A DNA stretch of 64,000 nucleotides from Omphalotus guepiniiformis (taxonomy: Eukaryota; Basidiomycota; Agaricomycetes; Agaricales; Omphalotaceae), in assembly GCA_028554645.1 (NCBI GenBank), contig JAQOOI010000054.1, forward strand, positions 90,878 through 154,877. The letters are read 5' to 3'. The notes below the pieces were generated by a model, which did no database searches, was not told where the DNA came from, and saw only the letters and a program-made list of their open reading frames with translations. Shown in pieces: positions 55,548 through 64,000 of this stretch. How positions within the stretch are numbered: the first letter of the stretch is position 1; each line of letters starts with the position of its first letter. A program made the position numbers and the translations under genes.

Positions 55548-57347
55548 TTATGTCATGTAGTCGTAATACCATGACAATTGTTGTTTTGCATGTTCAATTG
55601 TGATTTGACTTAACTGTTCAGTTCTCTGAAGCTCTTCTCTTAACTCTTGTGATATATGGTTCTTAATTTTATTTAGATTGAATGGACGAAGAATACATAG
55701 TCCTTTCAGTGAACGGACACGTGAGAGCATAACATATGCACTTTGAATAGACCGACAGCTTGCAAAATCAATGCATACCACATCAAGAGAACGGCCTTGA
55801 GAGTTATGAGATGTAAATGCAAATGCTGGAATTAATGGTAGCTGAGTTCTGTTTGCAGAATACCTGCGATCAGAATTTGGAAGGTTGAATGTGAAAGATT
55901 GTGATATTGGTTTTAAAAGAACATGGTGTGGATTATCTGAGTCTTTTCCTTGGTATCCAGGGAAGTCCACAGTGGCTGATACTGCATATCTCCGATTATT
56001 CCGTTCCTCATATTTGACTGATATCAAAGTGCCCAGACTGCCTTTTGACAGACCTAACTCAGTAGCAATATTTTCTGTTCCAAAAACAGGCATTCCTGGA
56101 ATATATGGTACTCTACCACCTAAATCTTGTGCTTTTTTGATTGGTACCTTCCATGCTGATTCTGCAACAATACCTTGTAGTTCTTTTCTGTTTTTGCCAC
56201 GACCACAAGTATCAATAGAGTGATAAACCTGGAATAACTGTCCAGAGGCTTCTGCAAATGCCTTTGCAGATTCAAAATTATGTGCATCTCTAGCAGAATT
56301 AGTATATGTTATTAAGGGACATGCAGTGTTTGGATTTGTCACCCATCTTTTTATATCAATTAGTGACTTTGTTTCATTGGAACATTTCTCATTGCTGAGA
56401 ACATAACTATCAAGAATTTGTTTGTCATATTCAGTACATGTTCCAGTTCTAAGTCTGCTCAGAATATCAATGAGTATATGGTCTCCTTTTTGGCGCATTA
56501 CTTCTGTTAAAACAACAACTTTATTGACTTGGTGCCATGCCTGAATTCCCTTGACCTTGTATTGGGTAGATTCATTCAGTGCATTCAAATTAGTTGATTG
56601 ATAACATTTCACAAGTTCTCTGTCAAAAAGTGTTGAAGATCCTGGAGGAGGAAGCTGTGCAGGATCACCACATGTTATAAGATTCAGACCACCAAATGGA
56701 TATTCACTTGTACCTTTTGCAGTTGAACTATATTCAGATAACTGACTTAAGTCTGTAGGGTCCATGAAATATATCTCATCAACAACAAGTGTTCTCAATG
56801 GTCTTAGACGTTTTTCCAATTCACTTCGTACCTTTTGACCAGCAGCACTTTCAGCCTTCATTGTAGATCTCTTCACACGCAAAGCTAGTTCAGAATGTAT
56901 TGTGCATCCACCAATATCACTGGCAACAACTCCAGTAGGAGCGGTGAGTCTAAACTGTTCAGTACAGTCAAGTTCTGTGTGAAACTCAGTCCAGGCTTCA
57001 AAAATTCGAGATTTACCAGTTCCACCAGGTCCAGTGACAAGTAAATGCAGAGGAGGTAGAGTATTGGAGCATTCCAATTGCTGGCCTACATTATCCACTA
57101 GTAAAAGAAAAGCCATAATCTGTTTGTCATTCAAGTTATGTTTTGTTATCAGTGCAATTGCAAGTTTCTGATATAACTTCAGATTGCACCAATGACCATC
57201 ATCTTGATTGAAATGCATATATAGCTGCCTAGCAAGTTCAATTTCCTCATTAATAGTTGTTGAAAATGGAAGTGGAACCACATTAGTCAAATGTTGATGC
57301 TGTCTAGAAGTTGTCAATTCTTTCTGTGAAGCAGCACTTAATCTTTG
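55548..57347 (-). CDS. Helitron helicase portion (PIF1-like)
   Basis: About 600 codons with no nearby ATG, in the same frame as the Rep portion and separated from it only by a TAG at 57350-57348. SF1 helicase motifs are in order: Walker A GPGGTGKS, motif Ia TAPTGVVASDIGG, Walker B VVDEIYFMD, GDPAQLPPPG, and the C-terminal HNSQGRSLDVVCID and SAYVMLSRVRS. In Helitrons this domain unwinds the donor strand during rolling-circle transfer. The frame has no other stops. It would be translated only by readthrough of the TAG, from a spliced or internally initiated product, or not at all. Confidence 0.88.
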   Translation of the reverse strand, partial: QRLSAASQKELTTSRQHQHLTNVVPLPFSTTINEEIELARQLYMHFNQDDGHWCNLKLYQKLAIALITKHNLNDKQIMAFLLLVDNVGQQLECSNTLPPLHLLVTGPGGTGKSRIFEAWTEFHTELDCTEQFRLTAPTGVVASDIGGCTIHSELALRVKRSTMKAESAAGQKVRSELEKRLRPLRTLVVDEIYFMDPTDLSQLSEYSSTAKGTSEYPFGGLNLITCGDPAQLPPPGSSTLFDRELVKCYQSTNLNALNESTQYKVKGIQAWHQVNKVVVLTEVMRQKGDHILIDILSRLRTGTCTEYDKQILDSYVLSNEKCSNETKSLIDIKRWVTNPNTACPLITYTNSARDAHNFESAKAFAEASGQLFQVYHSIDTCGRGKNRKELQGIVAESAWKVPIKKAQDLGGRVPYIPGMPVFGTENIATELGLSKGSLGTLISVKYEERNNRRYAVSATVDFPGYQGKDSDNPHHVLLKPISQSFTFNLPNSDRRYSANRTQLPLIPAFAFTSHNSQGRSLDVVCIDFASCRSIQSAYVMLSRVRSLKGLCILRPFNLNKIKNHISQELREELQRTEQLSQITIEHAKQQLSWYYDYMT

Positions 57348-60300
57348 CTAAATTAGAATTTCCTTCTCTTGCATAATAGCAGCAATGGAGTGTTGAGCTG
57401 CTTCTTTGTCTTCAGCAGTTGCATACATGGTATTGTTTGCAAATTGAGTGTTGTCAATAATCATACTATCACCAACATGATAAAATCCTTGATTAGCAGT
57501 AGCTGATAAAATATGCTGAACATCCTGAGATAAATCTTCAAGGTTTTGATGTTGATGATCTTGGAGATTCACTTCAGTTTGCATTGCATTCTCCCACTCA
57601 GGATCATATTCATTGCTCTCATCAGAGAATGTATTCAAATTGCCTAGATAACCATTAAGTTCTGCCAATCTCTTTCTTCTCATTGCAGAGTAGTCAAATT
57701 TAGCATCTCTACTTTCATATATGAGCTGCATGTTCTTCATTACCTTTTCATGTTCCATGTTATGCATATCAGTTCTCCATGCTTCAAAAGCAGATTCCCA
57801 TGTTTCATTGGTATCTTTAAGCAATGTAGCTTGACTATTTGACCATGGTTTAAAGAGAGCAAGCATTGCAATTGCATATCTTGACTCTTGGTCATCTTTA
57901 TCACTACGAGGGATTGAATAACCCTTGAGAACAGGGATATGTGGCTTTTCAGTCATCTTAATTTCCTTATAGCAGTGTGTTGTGTATTGTGGATGTCCTG
58001 GCTGAAATCTGAGATATGTTTTCAATTGAGTCTTAGAGCGAGGTAGTCTTTCTTTTGAGTATTTGCACATAATATCCCAAAGACACAGAGCAAGAAGTTC
58101 TGGTGGACGAAAGAACATGTCATTAAATAACATATGATGGTGCTCAGTACCACTTCTATCTGACTTTGCAGTTGTTGCAAGAACTTCTTTTGTAAGAAAT
58201 ACATATGAATCATGCTTTTCTCCAGAGCTTAGAATATGTTGTTCAGACAACTCTGGCTGGAGTTGATTTTGATCTTCCTCTTCTGTTTCAGTATTTGTAG
58301 TTGTATTTAGATCAAAGTCAGATTCATAAATATCAGGTGCTATTTCACAAAGCATACCAGCCCAATAGAATCTGGGAAATACTCTATTGGTGTAGTAACT
58401 TGGTATACCAATGAGTTTACTAGCAATTTGCTGCCCAGACAATTCTCTTTTAGCTATTAATTGATTTACAGTCTTCACAAGAAACTGGCGGCTTTTCTCA
58501 GAGCCATCTACATTTCCATCTATATCCATTGGAGGATTCTCTGAGAGCACTTTGATTGCAGCACAAAGTGCTGAAAATACCAATGCTGTATCCATACTCA
58601 ATTTAATTGTATAATTTCCTACATACTGAAACATAGCCATTGCCACTGTTCCAGATCCAATTGGTTTTACATCCATGTTGCAACGCTGTGCTGTAATAAT
58701 AAGTGGATTATGACCATTTACAAAACCATTATTACATTTGAGATTTATATGACCATCTTCATCAAAATGTGTATCATTGCATAATTGTCTTGGTAACTGA
58801 AAACGACAATCCTTATTGTCATCACGAAGAGATCTAAGAGTCTTTGGTAAATGTTTGAAGCAAGTGTCATTATGCTCATGTATCATACCAGTGGTCTCTA
58901 GTACATTTCTTAAGTCCTGATTCCAATTATCTCTAAAAGTTGGATCTGATGGATTTAGAGGCCGGCTCATTACTGGTTGACGCCTATACATTCCTTGTGA
59001 TTGGACATATCCAGTTGTGTTCTCAGGCAAATTGTGAGAGAAAACATCATCATACCAATCTAGAAGTTTTTTAGCCCAGTCAGGATCTGTGTCAAATCTT
59101 TTCTTGATTTCCATTGGAGAAAGACCATATCTAAGCCAAATAAGTAAATGAATATGAAGTGATCCTCTTCCTTGAGCTTCAACTACTCCATAATAGACAG
59201 AAACTTCACCAAATATGCCTTTTTTATTCTTCCTCTTTGTACCAAGTAATATATCTAGCAAATTAGTCACTGAATTATTGAAGAATTTAGCACCTGCAAC
59301 TGGATTTTGTGCTATGAATGATGATCTCTCAAGAGTCTCTGCACCAGGTTTCAAGTCATGGAAGAATTTATCAAGGTCTACATCTCTGCCTGCTAGTACC
59401 TGTGCAATTGGATTATTTGTATCACTAGGGTTCAAAGTCAAAAATATATGTGGCAAACCATTAGTATTAACAATAGAGAACATTTCTTCTCTCATATTTT
59501 GAATTTGGCCCACTGAACCAGGCACATGGTCAGCAACATAATTAACATATTGCACAAGTTTAGAAGCAGCTTTTTCTCCTTCAGTTTCAGGCTGTGCAAA
59601 TGGATTTGTCTTTAGCTTTTGAGAATATGATTCAACTGTAGGTTCAGTAACTTGTTCAAGAAGTGTTTCAACTCGTGGAAACCAAGATTTTTTTACAGCC
59701 AACTTAGCATTGAATGATGTTTGTCTTCGCTGTATAATGTTACCCATAACAAAGATAAATGATAAGTGAGTCTGAAAACGGTAGTTTGGAGCACTTTGTA
59801 GTAAATATGCAACATGAGTTTTCATGTCAACAGAACGGAAACCTATTGCATCATTAGATCTAACATCATTGTTCTCCATCATACCAACACCATATGGGAA
59901 CAGTGTTGGCCACAAGTATCCAAAGAGCTTTGGATTGTTTCTTGTTGATAGTGGCATTGAGCCAGAAGGAAATTTAATAAATGACTCACTACCGCTTTTC
60001 AATCTCTTGAGAGCATCAAGTTTTCTCATTTTGTAGGTAGAGTCAACATGATCTGCATCAACAACTGTAGATGAGGGCATACCCAAAGGTGATACATTAT
60101 CATTGAAACTCTCAGAATTAGCTTGATAGGTATATGACATCCCTTCAGAATTTGCATTAACACGAATAACACTTTTCAGAGGTATTGGGACTCCATGTTC
60201 TGGATACTCAGAAGCATTTGTTATCACTACATCTAAGTCCAAATCATAGTACAATGGATTATGTGCTTTAAGCCACTTGAGTGCTTCAATTATTTTAGAC

Positions 60301-60680
60301 CGCCGAACAAGTAATGGTGTTTTCATTAAGGTGTCAATAGTTATCTCTATGTTTGGTGATCCCACCAAAATAACACAAATTTCATCATGAAGTTGGCTTA
60401 GAGGAGGAGGAAGACAAGTACTGAGAAGACTGGGATCCTGGGGTAATATACAAACATTTCCACGAGATGCATATTGTCCAGATGGTCCAAGCTCAAGTTT
60501 AAACATACACTTTGTAGCTCGAGCACGTGCTATGCATTGCTCCTCAAGAAAAGTTAAGCCCATGAGAGCATCTGGCACAGATCCAGTCCACATGCCATTT
60601 GCATAACTTCGAAGAGGAATGTCATGAAAAGCACGATGTTGGCGCTGTCCTACTCCTAGATCACGCTCCAGGATGGCCAT
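57348..60680 (-). CDS. Helitron Rep portion (Helitron-like N domain and HUH nuclease)
   Basis: About 1110 residues from ATG 60680; the frame is open a little further upstream to a GTG. The Helitron-like N domain includes LQSAPNYRFQTHLSFIF. The HUH metal motif is SLHIHLLIW near residue 505, and the two-tyrosine motif is FQYVGNYTIKLS near residue 686. HUH endonucleases of this type nick DNA at the transposon ends and attach by tyrosine. The frame ends ...QEKEILI TAG, then CAA and a helicase in the same frame. Normal RepHel proteins are a single chain, so the TAG is either a nonsense mutation or a programmed stop. Confidence 0.9.
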   Translation of the reverse strand: MAILERDLGVGQRQHRAFHDIPLRSYANGMWTGSVPDALMGLTFLEEQCIARARATKCMFKLELGPSGQYASRGNVCILPQDPSLLSTCLPPPLSQLHDEICVILVGSPNIEITIDTLMKTPLLVRRSKIIEALKWLKAHNPLYYDLDLDVVITNASEYPEHGVPIPLKSVIRVNANSEGMSYTYQANSESFNDNVSPLGMPSSTVVDADHVDSTYKMRKLDALKRLKSGSESFIKFPSGSMPLSTRNNPKLFGYLWPTLFPYGVGMMENNDVRSNDAIGFRSVDMKTHVAYLLQSAPNYRFQTHLSFIFVMGNIIQRRQTSFNAKLAVKKSWFPRVETLLEQVTEPTVESYSQKLKTNPFAQPETEGEKAASKLVQYVNYVADHVPGSVGQIQNMREEMFSIVNTNGLPHIFLTLNPSDTNNPIAQVLAGRDVDLDKFFHDLKPGAETLERSSFIAQNPVAGAKFFNNSVTNLLDILLGTKRKNKKGIFGEVSVYYGVVEAQGRGSLHIHLLIWLRYGLSPMEIKKRFDTDPDWAKKLLDWYDDVFSHNLPENTTGYVQSQGMYRRQPVMSRPLNPSDPTFRDNWNQDLRNVLETTGMIHEHNDTCFKHLPKTLRSLRDDNKDCRFQLPRQLCNDTHFDEDGHINLKCNNGFVNGHNPLIITAQRCNMDVKPIGSGTVAMAMFQYVGNYTIKLSMDTALVFSALCAAIKVLSENPPMDIDGNVDGSEKSRQFLVKTVNQLIAKRELSGQQIASKLIGIPSYYTNRVFPRFYWAGMLCEIAPDIYESDFDLNTTTNTETEEEDQNQLQPELSEQHILSSGEKHDSYVFLTKEVLATTAKSDRSGTEHHHMLFNDMFFRPPELLALCLWDIMCKYSKERLPRSKTQLKTYLRFQPGHPQYTTHCYKEIKMTEKPHIPVLKGYSIPRSDKDDQESRYAIAMLALFKPWSNSQATLLKDTNETWESAFEAWRTDMHNMEHEKVMKNMQLIYESRDAKFDYSAMRRKRLAELNGYLGNLNTFSDESNEYDPEWENAMQTEVNLQDHQHQNLEDLSQDVQHILSATANQGFYHVGDSMIIDNTQFANNTMYATAEDKEAAQHSIAAIMQEKEILI

Positions 60681-60817
60681 CCTGCACTTTCCCACGCCTC
60701 CCCGCGCCCATTCCCTGGCGCTGAAACTTTTGAAATTTCTGTAGCCCGCAATAATAATCTTTACGACTAGGTCAAAGCTGGAGATATCATCCAGGAGGTC
60801 GTATCTACCAGCGCAAG

Positions 60818-60843
60818 CTTTCGCCGCGCTTGCGCGGGGAAAG
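60818..60843. repeat. Inverted repeat CTTTC/GAAAG enclosing CCGCGC-TT-GCGCGG
   Basis: A 26-nt hairpin with one mismatch at the outer edge of the Helitron. It resembles Helitron terminal hairpins. Confidence 0.75.
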
Positions 60844-60872
60844 ATGCGCCCGGAAATTGACTTTCTTTGACG

Positions 60873-60898
60873 CGGCTCGACCCCGCGGGGTCGAGCCG
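60873..60898. repeat. Perfect 26-bp palindrome
   Basis: It reads CGGCTCGACCCCG followed by its exact reverse complement. It lies 29 bases from the hairpin at 60818-60843. Confidence 0.9.
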
Positions 60899-61847
60899 GT
60901 CTTTGATTTTTCTCTCCTCACCTCCTCGCTCTTTTGCCTCAAATATCGGTCTATTGTGATCTACAGTCATCTAGGTACCTGCGCATATCATTTTCTTACT
61001 ATATGCCTTAGGGCGAGCTCACCGGTATAGGCATGGTCCGCACCGCCCACTTCCCCAAGCGCTCTTGCGGCCTTCTTCGCGCCCTGAACAATTTTCAATC
61101 CCTTATATCGCCAGGTGTTTTATAGCTATCACACTACTCTATCTCTTGGGCAAGTCCATTTCCTAGCGCAAGGCATACTGACATTTAAAAACAGCAAACT
61201 CTGTTCTCAGTGTTCCCGCGCGGAAAGGTCAGCGGGAGTTGCTTACTAAGCAGCCCAGCCGTTTCCTCCACTCTCTCATCTCCGCTTCGCCTTCCCACCT
61301 TGCCCCCCTCTTTCTTTCCACCTAACTACCTATGGGTGAACGGATCCGGCTCCATTCTACCCCTCTTTCGCACCTTTACTGGGCGAGATGCTCATTGCTC
61401 GTACCTGGTGTGGGTGCTCGTCTCTATTCCACTCCAGAGTCCTCGGAACCCATCACTGCACTTCACATGACGCCGACACCGCTTTCAGAACAATGCCATC
61501 CACATCTACCAGTTTTCGTCCTGGGCGAGACTGAATACATGCCTTGCATGTCCTGTCGTGCTTCAGATTCAGTGAAAATGTATGTTTCGTCTACTCTTCT
61601 ACGCATAGAACAGCTGAATCACCAAAATGTAGACCACACCTGCATATATGCACTCACCTGACCATCTACAGCTGCTGCTGACTAAGCAACCCGCTCAATT
61701 CTCATGGGTACCCACTCTGGGCGGTGTTGCTCACAGGTCCCGCAAGCCTGGTTATGATTTAAGAGACGCTGAGGTCATTTACATCTGTTCTTATTTCATT
61801 CATTAAACAATTGCAAGCATGCTGCATCCACAGGTGCAGCGGAACTT
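60899..61847. other. Region without supported gene
   Basis: Short plus-strand frames (61210-61470, 61332-61661) have no recognised domain. Confidence 0.4.
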
Positions 61848-62278
61848 ATAGGGCCCACCACATTGCAATTTGCATAGAGCAGTGGTTTGTACTGACAACC
61901 CCGCCCCTGCGCTCCCGGCCCGCGTCAGGTCCGGCGGCGGTCAACACAGCCACCAACGCTATTCCTGCCGGGTTATGAGATACTGTGTTCCCGGCCCGCA
62001 GCAGGTCCGGTGGCCACCCTTTCTCAGTCTCGAAAACATAGCCCTGCAGTATGCGGACGCTCCAGCCGCACACGCCAGTGTATAACGACCTGTCTTCAGC
62101 TGAAGCGCATTCAAGCCCTTGTCCATGAGAATACAGAACTGTATTGATTGTAAACATCATATGAAAGCCCACGTCCGTTCGACTGCATCAATGTGTTCTC
62201 ATTTATGTGAATGGTTAAACAATATCGCTTGAGCCGTCGAGCCCTTTATGTGACTACAGCGGGCAAGAGCAGTCGTCG

Positions 62279-62355
62279 CACTGTAGTGCAGTGGGTGCGC
62301 GTGCCACGGAAATGTGGCAGATCCCATCTCGTGGTCGGGTTCGACTCCCGCAGTG
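62279..62355 (+). ncRNA. tRNA-like element with pol III A and B boxes (1)
   Basis: Ends CACTG/CAGTG pair. The A-box-like TAGTGCAGTGG and B box GGTTCGACTCC are spaced as in a tRNA. GCCAC/GTGGC forms a middle arm. It is probably a tRNA-derived SINE head, not a working tRNA. Confidence 0.5.
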
Positions 62356-63148
62356 AACAATGATTCTTGTGGCTAAAATTTTACTCCACAACGAAATTAT
62401 TCATTTTTAACGGTGAAGAGATGGATGCAGCATGTTGCACTTACTCTGCCATGGTACCTACTGCGTACATTTTGGGCACAGTAACTTGCAGTGCTGTAGT
62501 GCAGCAGTGGTGGGTACACACATTGTTTGCAATGTCTCCCAAAGTTGCATTACGAGCAGAGCTCGAGTTTAGCATAGTCCAATTACTCTGCAATTCACGT
62601 CCTTCTAAAACAATATGCAAGCAGCACACGAACAGAAATGATAGTAGAACCCAAGTGTTGAGAATCATGGCTGTAGGTCCGCCCCGGTCCAGGTCCGGTG
62701 CATTACCAGGGTTAGGCGCCAGACAGCCCAACCTTACATACCACATTGCAATCTGCATGAGTAGACATTTTTATTGACAAAATCACCACTGTGCTCCCGC
62801 TCCGCATCAGGCCCGGCGGCAGTCAGCACAGTCACCAATTTTGGCTACTCTCTACGGTACTGTGTTCCCGGCCCACAGCAGGTCCGCCAGCCTAGGACAC
62901 AGACATCAGTTCTGCTGCCGCTGGCCACTCTACAGGGACATGACATCTGCTGAAGCCCTTTCGAGCGCCGAGCTATTCAATACTCGGGAAGCTCTCAGCC
63001 CAACCTGCCTCCGAGAATATCCAGCTGTCGTGTTGAGTGTAAACATCATATGAAGCCCACGGTCGTTCAGCTCCATAAATGTGTTGTCATTAGGATGTTT
63101 GAGCCACAATCCCCCTTCCATAACCGTAAATGAATGGAGTAATCATGG

Positions 63149-63227
63149 CACTGTAGTGCAGTGGGCACCTGCATGCAACAAACGACAGGCGCCGTTTGTT
63201 TAGCGCCCGGGTTCGATTCCCGCAGTG
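63149..63227 (+). ncRNA. tRNA-like element with pol III A and B boxes (2)
   Basis: Same ends and A box as the 62279 element and a B box GGTTCGATTCC, but a different middle arm (ACAAACG/CGTTTGT). The two copies are 870 bases apart. Confidence 0.5.
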
Positions 63228-64000
63228 ACCAATAATGGTTTCGGCTAAATCTTTTACTCCAGACCGAAATTAGGTTCTAACGCTGCATGAAATCACACCA
63301 CAATGAGGTCAAGTGCAGATTAGGGGTTGCTCAAAACGTGTTCAAAAAATATTTTGTTTTGAGCGCTCAACCCGCATATTGAACAATAAATATACAGAGA
63401 AACACACCTATTTTCCCTTGTCAAATGTGAATAGTTATGAGCAGAGCTTCATTCAAATATGACGCATAGAGCAGTGGTTTGTACTGACAACCCTGCCACT
63501 GCGCTCCCGGCCCGCAGCAGGTCCGGCGGCCTGTGACACAGACATCAATTCTGCCGCTGGCCACTCTGGGGCTAGGAGGTTAGGTATAATTCAAATACAA
63601 CGCATAGGGTAGATGGTTGTGCTGCTGCTCCAGCCAACCCTGCCACTGCGCTCCCGGCCCGCAGCAGGTCCGGCGGCCTGTGACACAGACATCAATTCTG
63701 CTGCTGGCCACTCCGTCTGGGGTAACGCGCTTCCCGCATGGTGGCCGTGTGTTACCTTAGATACATAGCCCTGCAATGTGCAGACGCTCCAGCCGCACAC
63801 GCCAGTATATAACAACCTGTCATTAACTGAAGCGCCTTCAAGCCCTTGTCCATGAGAACACCGAACTGTATTGATTGTAAACATCATATGAAAGCCCACG
63901 GCCATTCGACTGCATCAATGTGTTCTCATTTATGTGAATGGTTAAACAATATCGCTTGAGCCGTCGAGCCCTTTATGTGACTACAGCGGGCAAGAGCAGT

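Larger units (their letters stand above)
55501..60780 (-). mobile_element. Helitron (rolling-circle transposon)
   Basis: Minus strand. It carries a Helitron-like N domain, a HUH Rep and a PIF1-type helicase. The 3' end is marked by a GCCGC-TT-GCGGC hairpin (55514-55525) followed on the minus strand by CATACCCCCCCTC at 55501, next to A/T-rich flank. That places the end within a base or two of 55501, although the last bases do not match the canonical CTRR. The 5' end on the right could not be fixed; 60780 is an estimate. Confidence 0.82.
61848..64000. repeat. Large complex repeat, 1727-bp period, truncated by window end
   Basis: The segment from about 62040 to 62273 recurs at about 63767-64000, shifted by 1727 bases and nearly identical. 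Shorter blocks (TGCGCTCCCGGCCCGCAGCAGG, then TCCGGCGGCC) recur near 61909, 61990, 62793, 62862, 63500 and 63648. GTAAACATCATATGAAAGCCC recurs near 62150, 63042 and 63877. No gene is credible here; antisense frames repeat the same peptides. Confidence 0.85.

Noticed and set aside
1..64000. CRISPR arrays, operons, bacterial promoters or ribosome binding sites
   Set aside because: The window is eukaryotic with spliceosomal introns; the repeats seen have no spacer structure.

Overview
The window looks like nuclear DNA of a mushroom-type basidiomycete (Agaricomycetes). The grounds are many short GT-AG introns (about 48-85 nt) with CTAAC or TTGAC-like branch sites, multi-exon genes packed on both strands, an F-box gene of the type expanded in mushrooms, a CBM1-CE1 esterase, a GH16 glucanase, and a heavy load of fungal transposons. 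Exon models were built by hand. For every intact multi-exon gene the exon lengths sum to a multiple of three and the junction phases agree.

Layout. 1-7 kb: an acidic low-complexity ORF, an F-box gene with one intron, decayed duplicates of the F-box 3' end, and a broken unknown ORF. 7.05-20.0 kb: a complete 12.9 kb Ty3/gypsy LTR retrotransposon on the minus strand. Its two 547-bp LTRs differ at one base and a TGAC duplication flanks it. It carries gag-protease, an extra ORF, pol, and a second extra ORF that starts immediately after the pol stop. 20-30 kb: host genes for a zinc-finger protein (4 exons), a CBM1-linked acetylxylan/feruloyl-type esterase (7 exons), a small secreted GPI-anchor-like protein, a DUF1772 membrane protein, and a GH16 glucanase with an apparent frameshift. 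30.4-31.3 kb: a degenerate minisatellite.

31.9-41.0 kb is the most unusual part. Nine exons join in frame into one gene of about 1863 codons. It has a GCM-type zinc DNA-binding region, a DDE (MULE-like) transposase core, a papain-fold deubiquitinase-like domain, a PHD finger, a PWWP/Tudor-like segment and a basic tail. A 5'-truncated LINE with poly(A) and a 15-bp target duplication has landed inside exon 4. Leaving out the LINE and one duplication copy makes the flanking frames continuous. A second minisatellite follows.

43-54 kb: host genes for a PuuE-like polysaccharide deacetylase (7 exons), a cytochrome P450 (9 exons) and a Nudix CoA-diphosphatase-like protein ending in the peroxisomal signal SKL (8 exons, one of 21 nt), then a broken coiled-coil gene. 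54.4-60.9 kb: duplicated sequence, short tandem repeats, a tRNA-like element, and a Helitron on the minus strand whose Rep and helicase parts share one frame interrupted by a single TAG. 61.8-64 kb: a large complex repeat with a 1727-bp period and tRNA-like (pol III box) elements, running off the window end.

The host genes suggest plant cell-wall degradation (CE1-CBM1), wall remodelling (GH16, deacetylase), oxidative metabolism (P450) and peroxisomal CoA turnover (Nudix). They show no obvious cluster logic. The window reads as an accessory, transposon-rich region.
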